A DNA stretch of 64,000 nt from Atrina japonica (taxonomy: Eukaryota; Mollusca; Bivalvia; Pterioida; Pinnidae): the NCBI GenBank assembly GCA_030159075.1, contig BROG01001178.1, positions 43,144 through 107,143 of the forward strand, in the 5' to 3' direction. Below, in pieces: positions 57,970-64,000 of this stretch. The notes beneath the pieces are model-generated. The model made no database searches and had not been told where the DNA came from. It saw only the letters and a list, made by a program, of their open reading frames with translations. The stretch's first letter is position 1. Every line of letters starts with the position of its first letter. The position numbers and the translations under genes were made by a program.

Positions 57970-58719
57970 GTTTACCGACTTATAATTTTCCCGCCAAAGC
58001 ACACATAACCATAACAACGCTTAAAATAGAGACTGATGCAATATCCATGGTGTTATACTTATATAAGTAAATTTGCTGCGCGTTCATACGACAAAATTTA
58101 CACACGAGAGCAAATAATTTGCTACAACATGTATGTAAAAGTTAATTTGCACCTAGTCCTGACCAGGTGCAAATTTACTCACCGATGCAGAATTTGCATA
58201 TGAGCAAATCAGTTCATACGACAAAAATTGCACATGTGAGTAAATTTACATATGTGTAAAATATACTGAGGTATGCAAATCGTGTCGTATGAATGGGGTA
58301 TAAGGATCATTGTTACAAAGTTTAAAAGTAATGGTACTAGTGAGTTATTGTATTATTATGGAAATTTCATGGATGTATGTGTGGAAACCTCAAAATTCTT
58401 TCCTTTTTCACTGAATATACGTAAAACGTACTACTTCAAAGCAAAAAAGCAAGTGCTATCCATATCTTTTTATTGTTTACATTGATGTGATGTTGATGTG
58501 TAATATCCTTATAAAACTGTAAAAATTTAAATCAATGATTTCATATAAGACACCATCAATTTTGACAAATTAACTTTATTTTTGGCATTGATTGACCGAT
58601 ACAAAACTGATATTTTTGTCAAAACAATGAATTTTCTTCATAATAAGCTTAATTTATAGCACTAATTAGCAAAACAGTGGTCTATCTGGAGTTTCTTCTG
58701 TTGTATTTTGGCAGAGGAA

Positions 58720-59250
58720 AATATAGCTCCATTGCATAAATAAATAGATATAACAAAATTAAAATGTGTGCAATAATAGTTTAACAGGTTTCTTTCATCA
58801 ATACAGCATAAATATGTTGTATAATAAAACAGAAATAAATATATGTCCATATTAGATTTCAGTAAATACGGCTTAGTAGTACCCCGCCCCCTTGTTTCCC
58901 CCCAAATTTGTGCCAATACACAATATAAAGAGCAATGGTGAAATAAAAATGAGTGCAAAATTAGTTTAACAAGTTTCTTTTATTAATACAAGTTAATATA
59001 TGTTGTTTTAACAAAAGAAATGAATATTTATCCATATTAGATTTCAGTATATACGGCTTAATAGTACCCCACCCTTTTTTTTTCCAAAATGTGTGTTAAT
59101 ACACAATATAACGATCAATGGTAAAATAAGATTGTGTGTAAAACTAGTCTGACAGGTTTCTTTTATTAATACGTTTATATGTTGTTTAAAAAAAGAAAAA
59201 GATATCTAGCCATGCTATTTTCAGTATACACGGCTAAATATTAACCCCCC
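58720..59250. repeat. Tandem repeat, ~185-bp unit, about 2.8 copies
   Basis: Units start at 58781, 58966 and 59149 with TTAACAGGTTTCTTT-type sequence. Each contains ATATGTTGT, CATATTAGATTTCAGTA and ACGGCTTAGTAGTACCCC. Units differ by small indels. Confidence 0.88.
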
Positions 59251-59867
59251 GGTTAAACAATTACACAGTCGAAGTCATACGGTCTGTTACACTTTCTTTT
59301 CTTTGTAATTTTGCATTTCTGTGGAATAATTTTCTATCTGGTGCTGACGAATCTCATCTCTGTATCATTTCAAGTTAACCGTGAGCCATTCAATCCAAGC
59401 TATTATTTGTTCTACTCCTAATTCTTTGGAGCCATATTTAAAATCATTTATTCAGTCAAGTGGTCATTTTGTAGTCCTAATTTCCGATTGGTTTGTCTAC
59501 GATAACTTATTCATTCTTGATGAACTTCAGAAATGTGTCGTTTTTATTTCAAACATGAAACTGATTTGCAATACATTTTATGCAGTAATACATGTCAGAG
59601 AATTGGGAAGATACAATGTCCTGAAATTGATACTTAAAGTTAAAAAAATGAAAGTTATTCATTATTGCCTATCATTATGGCTTTCAACACAAAGTTTCCA
59701 AAAATTCACAGAAATTACTTTATTTCTCTTTTGAATATATAAAACGGATTCTTTATAATATAAATATTTGAAAAAATCATAATTATAGTTTTTAACTCTG
59801 GTTAAAGGTGTAAGATGAGCGTTGATCTCATAGCCATGTTTTAATATTGCTTCAATTTCTCAGTGGC
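59251..59867. other. Intergenic; open frame of 117 codons, unsupported
   Basis: The + strand frame 59381-59734 has no family features or splice context. No repeat recognised. Confidence 0.4.
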
Positions 59868-60060
59868 CAAGTGGTTAGAGCGTTGTGTGGTAAACTATGA
59901 CGTCTGTCACCCCTTTTCAGCGTGAGGTGGAGACCCTCTTGAACCTAAGGTAATTTTGTTAGCAAGATGGTAGTTTATCTGTTGTGTCTTCCCCTGAACA
60001 TTGTAACCAAGTTGTCTCCATCACCATTAAAAATGACCACCATATAATTGAAAAGGTGTT
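59868..60060 (+). mobile_element. SINE family S2, diverged copy
   Basis: Head CAGTGGCCAAGTGGTTAGAG matches the S2 A box; the remainder is diverged, with ATTGTAACCAAGTTGTCTCC downstream. Confidence 0.45.
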
Positions 60061-60164
60061 ATATATGGTACAACACATTTAAACAAAAATAAATTGTATT
60101 TCAAAATCTACCAGACGACAACTTAACGGGGCATAAGCTGTGTTTTTGCAAAACAAAATTCTTT

Positions 60165-60700
60165 ATCTTTTCACCACTTAGATCGATGTGCAATAACACA
60201 AAAGAGATATACGCAGGCATTCACTCTTAATTCCTAAGTATTTTGAGAAAATAGCTAGGGAAATCCAGTTTTACAATTATTTGTTTGCAAATGATAAATC
60301 AATCTTACTATCTGTATAAATATACCACACTGGACCTGACCTAACAAAATATCTGCGATTATAAGAATTTTTATGTCAGTGCATATTTGAGCCGGCCTGG
60401 CTCAGTCGGTAGCGCGCTCGACTCGATAGGGATATCGTGAGTTCGAGTCCAGCTGGCGGCAGGTTGGTTTCCTGTCCTTCGGATGAGACAGTAAAAAACC
60501 GAGGTCCCATACCACAGTAGGTGTTAAAGGACGCTACTGCTCAATGACCATTAGTGCCGAGCAGAGGCCAAACTTTGAAGCCCTTCACCGGCATTGTTGA
60601 CGTCTCCATCATAGTGAAATATTCTTGAGTGGGACATTACTTACTAGCCAATATATATTTCTTATTTATTATGGTGTATCAATCTAAAGAGTAAAAGAAC
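60165..60700. mobile_element. Long-TIR MITE, family 1, split by a SINE
   Basis: Left end 60165-60390 (CACCACTTAGATCG, TACGCAGGCATTCACTC, interior CACTGGACCTGACCT) leads into the right inverted end (ATTTTTATGTCAGTGCATATT). That end is interrupted by the SINE at 60391 and resumes at about 60651 (TTCTTATTTATTATGGTG). Confidence 0.6.
60391..60650 (+). mobile_element. SINE family S1, copy 6
   Basis: Head GAGCCGGCCTGGCTCAGTCG, B box GAGTTCGAGTCC, shortened body and truncated tail (GTGGGACATTACTTACTAGC). ATATTT-type sequence on both sides is a likely target duplication. Confidence 0.88.
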
Positions 60701-61351
60701 GAAATAATTTTTCAGAAAACACAGTTTTTGAAATACATTCGATAACAATTTTTAACAATAATTACACATTGTTCTGATATTACTGTTGATATTTTTGATT
60801 CGAATGAAATGTGATTTATCTAAACAAGTTGCCTTGTCCTTCATTTGCATCTGAATTCGATTACAAAAGTCATATAAAGTTCATTGCGATATCGTTATCG
60901 TTAAATCAGACAGGTAATATGGAGTGTACAGGTAACACACACATATCTATCTATCTATATATATATATAGTGATGATGACACACCCCTCAATTTAGGCAA
61001 TGAATGGCGAGCAGTTGACCCGGAATTGCTAGTGTCCTTTGATGATTTTATTTGTGTTGACATTGATGAAAAAGCAACATAGGAAATTACCGACCAGGAC
61101 ATTGTCGATGAAATAAAATAAGCTAATTGTAATTAAAACATTGACCACTTTAGTAGTGATAGTGAAACCGAAATCCCCTAACAAAAACCTACACCAGCCA
61201 GTGAGTATTTAGACAATTTGAATACAATTCACATGTTTCTCCAGGTACGGAAAATGAACTGAAAACATGGATTTGTCATTTTTTACTTACAGTAAGATTT
61301 TGTTGTAGCATTATAATATATAATATAATAAGTGATCATACTGAAGTGATG
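60701..61351. other. Intergenic, nothing recognised
   Basis: Short (TCTA)n(TA)n run at 60944-60970; no gene supported. Confidence 0.5.
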
Positions 61352-61363
61352 TCAGCTGAAAAT

Positions 61364-61575
61364 TTGACTTTTGACTCTTTCAGTCATATGATGGCGTCCA
61401 GTTTTTATTGGTGGGGAGAAACCCCGGTTACCCGGGTAAAGACCACCGACCTTCCGGAAGTAAACTGGCAAACGTTCCCACATAATTCGAAACGACCCTA
61501 GCGGGATTCGAACCAGAGGTGAGAGACCTTGTGATTTAAAGCGCAATGCTCTAACCACTCGGCCACGGAGGCCAC
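61364..61575 (-). mobile_element. SINE family S2, best copy, with 12-bp target duplication
   Basis: On the minus strand: A box GGCCGAGTGGTTAGAGCATT, B box TGGTTCGAATCCCGC, body with GTGGGAACGTTTGCCAGTTT and ACCCGGGTAACCGGGGTTTC. Perfect flanking repeat TCAGCTGAAAAT (61352-61363 and 61576-61587). Confidence 0.9.
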
Positions 61576-61599
61576 TCAGCTGAAAATAAAATACAACAT

Positions 61600-61687
61600 G
61601 GAAATCCGCATTTTGCTTTGTATGAAGTACGGATTGTACGATACAATTTTTAATGTCCCCTGGACTTCGTAAAATCCGGAGTTGACT
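61600..61687 (-). mobile_element. pogo/Tigger-like terminal fragment
   Basis: On the minus strand starts CAGTCAACTCCGGATTTTAC directly after TA repeats; the other end was not found. Confidence 0.45.
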
Positions 61688-61720
61688 GTATATATATATA
61701 TATATAAATATATATAATAT

Positions 61721-61751
<31 letters not shown>

Positions 61752-61770
61752 ATATATATATATATATATA
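61688..61770. repeat. Imperfect (TA)n microsatellite
   Basis: TA runs broken at a few AA and TT steps. Confidence 0.93.
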
Positions 61771-61839
61771 AACAGCTGTACTTAATGTATGGATTATATA
61801 TGGATTATATATTCCATGACGGAAGAACAATAAATAAAT

Positions 61840-61857
61840 GAAAAAAAAGAAAAAAAG

Positions 61858-61899
<42 letters not shown>

Positions 61900-61930
61900 A
61901 AACAAAAAACAACAAAACAAAAACAAAAAT
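61840..61930. repeat. Poly(A)-rich tract
   Basis: About 60 A with a few G, then AAC units. Confidence 0.95.
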
Positions 61931-61979
61931 CAGCGCAATACATTTATACATATATGATAAGTACCAGGATTTCACGTCT

Positions 61980-63600
61980 CAACTAGGTGCAACTATGACA
62001 TGTCACAAGGAAATAATATTTCGGATAAGCAGTAGTTTCAGACGGCGGCAACGAGATGTACTTAGTGAAGTACCAATCAATAATCAAAAACTCAAGTCCA
62101 TTATAACACGACGAGTTAGATTTGCAAATGGTCTTAACATGAAGAACAATTACGCATCCCAAATGGGATTAGACCAGGTTTCCGGAAGGAGCCAGGGTCT
62201 TCTGCTGGCATGCCATACCCGTCGTAGATGTTCCCTGGAAACCTTTCTTGTTCGATGAACGGATCAAATTCGGTAAAAAGGTCAAGTTTGGTGATGAGAT
62301 CAAGTTCGGTGAAAAGCATGATTGGTGAAACGGAGTCACATGTCTGTGGCCATGATCCAGAATACTATCTAATATCTCTGACAGGGGGACTTCATAATGT
62401 TTGACAAGATCCCCGTATCGACCATAAAACTTCTAAAAACGACGACTTAAAGCGTTCAACAACGTAACCTTGTGTAAGTAGTGTATTGGCTAGTCGTTTA
62501 GCTCTCAGAATAAAACATTCATAAAGAAGAGCATGTACTGGTATAACGTATAAGTTGTGAAAATGAAAACGCCATAGGCAGAGAAGAGATGGAAATATTA
62601 CTACTTAGAAACAGGAAGTTTGTGATATGGAAATTGAAATCGTCTCGTTTGTCATAGAGGGGTGTGTGAAGTTGATCGTCTTTTCCAATCGACAGGAGTA
62701 AATCTAGGTAAGAAGCAGATGTGTTGCTCTCTGTCGTCTCATTGATATCTGGGTCAACAGGATACATCTGGCCGAGGTAATTCGGAAATTCTGAATTATT
62801 TATGGACAGAATATCGTCGATATACCTGTAGGAGCCGGCCTGGCTCAGTCGGTAGCGCGCTCGACTCTTGATCGTGAGGTCGTGAGTTCGAGTCCAGCCG
62901 GCGGCAGGTTGTGTTTCCTGTCTGTCGGATGAGACAGCAAAAACCGTGGTCCCGTGTCACAAAAGGTGTCGGCACGTTAAAGAACCCTCACTGCTCAATG
63001 GCCGTAAGTGCCGAACCATAGGCCAAAATTTGAAGCCCGTCACCGGCATTTGGTGAGTGGGACGTTAAACAACAATAAACAAACAAAAAATCGATATACC
63101 TGTAAGTAATATTGACCAGAGATGCTAACTATTTGTTTCCTTTGGAGGACAGAGACTGTATTAATTCCGCTTTATATGAATACAAAAATATGTCAGCCAA
63201 GAGAGGTGTACAATTGGTACCCATTGGAATGCCGACAATCTGCCGCAAAAACCACGAAGATGTTGTCTACTAGAAACCCCAGCATCTTGATAATATCGTC
63301 TTCAGCTCATTGGAATCAGAGTGTTCCTTGACAAAATAAGGTTCTTCATGACCTAACACCAAATATTTTATAATCTGCGATTTCCATTTTTGTATACAAA
63401 AGAGTTTTGTATAATAGATGTTAATCTGTTTTTTAATTTTTGATGAGGGATTGTTGTGTAAAGGTTCGAAAAATCAAAAGACTTGATGCTTGTTATATGT
63501 TTGAAATTTGGAGATTTTAAATGTTACAACAATTCCTTTGAATTCTTTAGGATCGATATGTTGCAATGAAAATGTCACCGTATCTTGCTACCAGTACGAA
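61980..63600 (-). pseudogene. Decayed reverse transcriptase of a retroelement, split by a SINE
   Basis: On the minus strand, in order: IVGIPMGTNCTPLLADIF (about 63260-63170), YRYIDDILSINNSEFPNYLG at the SINE junction, SASYLDLLLSI and LYDKRDDFNFHITNF (62767-62519), and a tail with FIEQERFPGNIYDGYGMP (near 62240). PMG and YIDD are RT motifs 4 and 5. Several stops and frameshifts. Related RTs are widespread in marine invertebrates; I suspect a Penelope-like or similar clade but cannot place it without a tree. Confidence 0.75.
62831..63090 (+). mobile_element. SINE family S1, copy 7, inserted in the RT YIDD box
   Basis: Complete head (GAGCCGGCCTGGCTCAGTCG, B box GAGTTCGAGTCC), body and tail ending AACAAACAAAAAA. 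Perfect 14-bp target duplication TCGATATACCTGTA at 62817-62830 and 63091-63104, which on the minus strand encodes YRYID of the RT active site. Confidence 0.95.
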
Positions 63601-63869
63601 TAAGCCTGATTTGACCAATCAAAATAACTTAAATTCGCGACAGAATTTCAGCCTAATGTATGATTTGTTCAATAAGGTTTAATAGAAGCAACAAAGTCTC
63701 GATTCCTTAAGAGTTTGGTTTGATTCCCCTAACCTTATTTTCTATATTTCCTCATTACCAAACTATTTTAAGAGTTTATTATCAGATCTGCACGCTTGGT
63801 GTTTCACCGAGATTAATAAACTGTAACTAAAGAACTGTAAAACTACGACGAAGTACTACGGCGCAATTA
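63601..63869. other. Intergenic, nothing recognised
   Basis: No gene or repeat supported before the edge repeat. Confidence 0.5.
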
Positions 63870-63975
63870 AACTTAGTTTTTTTCCCCAGTAAAACCTAGT
63901 TTTTCGTCAGTTAATGTGGGTTACTGAGAAAATAGATGTTTTACTGAGAAAATCTAGGTTTAACTGATGAAGCAC
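63870..63975. repeat. Dispersed repeat related to the 1541-2160 array
   Basis: Contains CAGTAAAACCTAGTTTTTC, CAGTTAATGTGGGTTACTG (inverse of the 1962-1980 motif) and AATCTAGGTTTAACTGATG. It has only a few units in both orientations, so this is probably closer to the unexpanded element. Confidence 0.7.
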
Positions 63976-64000
63976 CCCGAAATTACAATAATGAGTTAAT

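Larger units (their letters stand above)
54489..58300. mobile_element. PIF/Harbinger transposon (~3.8 kb), two genes, decayed
   Basis: Terminal inverted repeats TACCCCATTCATACGAC at 54489 and its reverse complement ending at 58300, with subterminal (GAGTAAATTT/GCAAATT) repeats inside both ends. Encodes a DDE transposase on + (54638-55805) and a Myb/SANT-like protein on - (57969 leftward), the standard pair for this superfamily. Flanks TTA and TAA fit the A/T-rich target preference. A SINE with its own nested MITE sits between the genes. Confidence 0.9.

Noticed and set aside
59381..59734. 117-codon open frame on +
   Set aside because: No recognisable domain, no splice context, and AT-rich background makes such frames common.
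62831..62910. tRNA gene
   Set aside because: A and B boxes are present, but the segment is the head of a SINE with body, A-rich tail and target duplication; the same holds for the other S1 and S2 heads.

Overview
This window is nuclear DNA from an animal, most likely a bivalve mollusc. The signs are small exons with GT-AG introns of up to 6 kb, long (TA)n, (CA)n and (GA)n microsatellites, tRNA-derived SINEs, many MITEs, and Penelope-like, PIF/Harbinger, hAT and Ty3/Gypsy remnants. The interspersed repeats look like those common in bivalves; that taxonomic call is recognition from memory, not a search.

The only host genes I can support are two carotenoid cleavage oxygenases (BCO/RPE65 family) arranged tail to tail. 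Gene A (+) enters from the left edge. Its last four coding exons (86-194, 785-873, 2848-2959, 5250-5410) encode the C-terminal third. Gene B (-) is complete. Eleven coding exons run from the ATG at 31402 to the stop at 12667; the exons total 1551 nt and read as one uninterrupted 516-residue protein with all four iron-binding histidines of the family. Homologous internal exons of A and B have identical lengths (109, 89, 112 nt) and phases, so they are paralogues from a local duplication. Both are expected to be cytosolic or mitochondrial Fe(II) enzymes that cleave carotenoids or related polyenes; substrate cannot be read from sequence.

Gene B has two unusual introns. Intron 7 (15567-21765) holds about 5.2 kb of almost pure C/A sequence on the + strand, so the transcribed RNA would be extremely G-rich. 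Intron 3 begins with ten 38-bp tandem units, nine of which carry a consensus GTAAGT 5' splice site in the sense orientation; the last unit is the real splice donor.

Left intergenic region (5411-12566): a TIR element between microsatellites, a 5'-truncated Penelope-like element with inverted ends carrying a well-formed type I hammerhead ribozyme, a SINE and other dispersed repeats. Right part (31403-64000): no host gene recognised. It holds MITEs nested in MITEs, SINEs, a G-poor block of abnormal composition (40436-43920), a hAT C-terminal fragment and a non-autonomous TIR element (44.5-46.2 kb), a decayed Gypsy element (46.3-51.7 kb), a two-gene Harbinger transposon (54489-58300), a 185-bp tandem repeat, and a decayed reverse transcriptase (61980-63600) whose YIDD box is split by a SINE with a perfect 14-bp target duplication.
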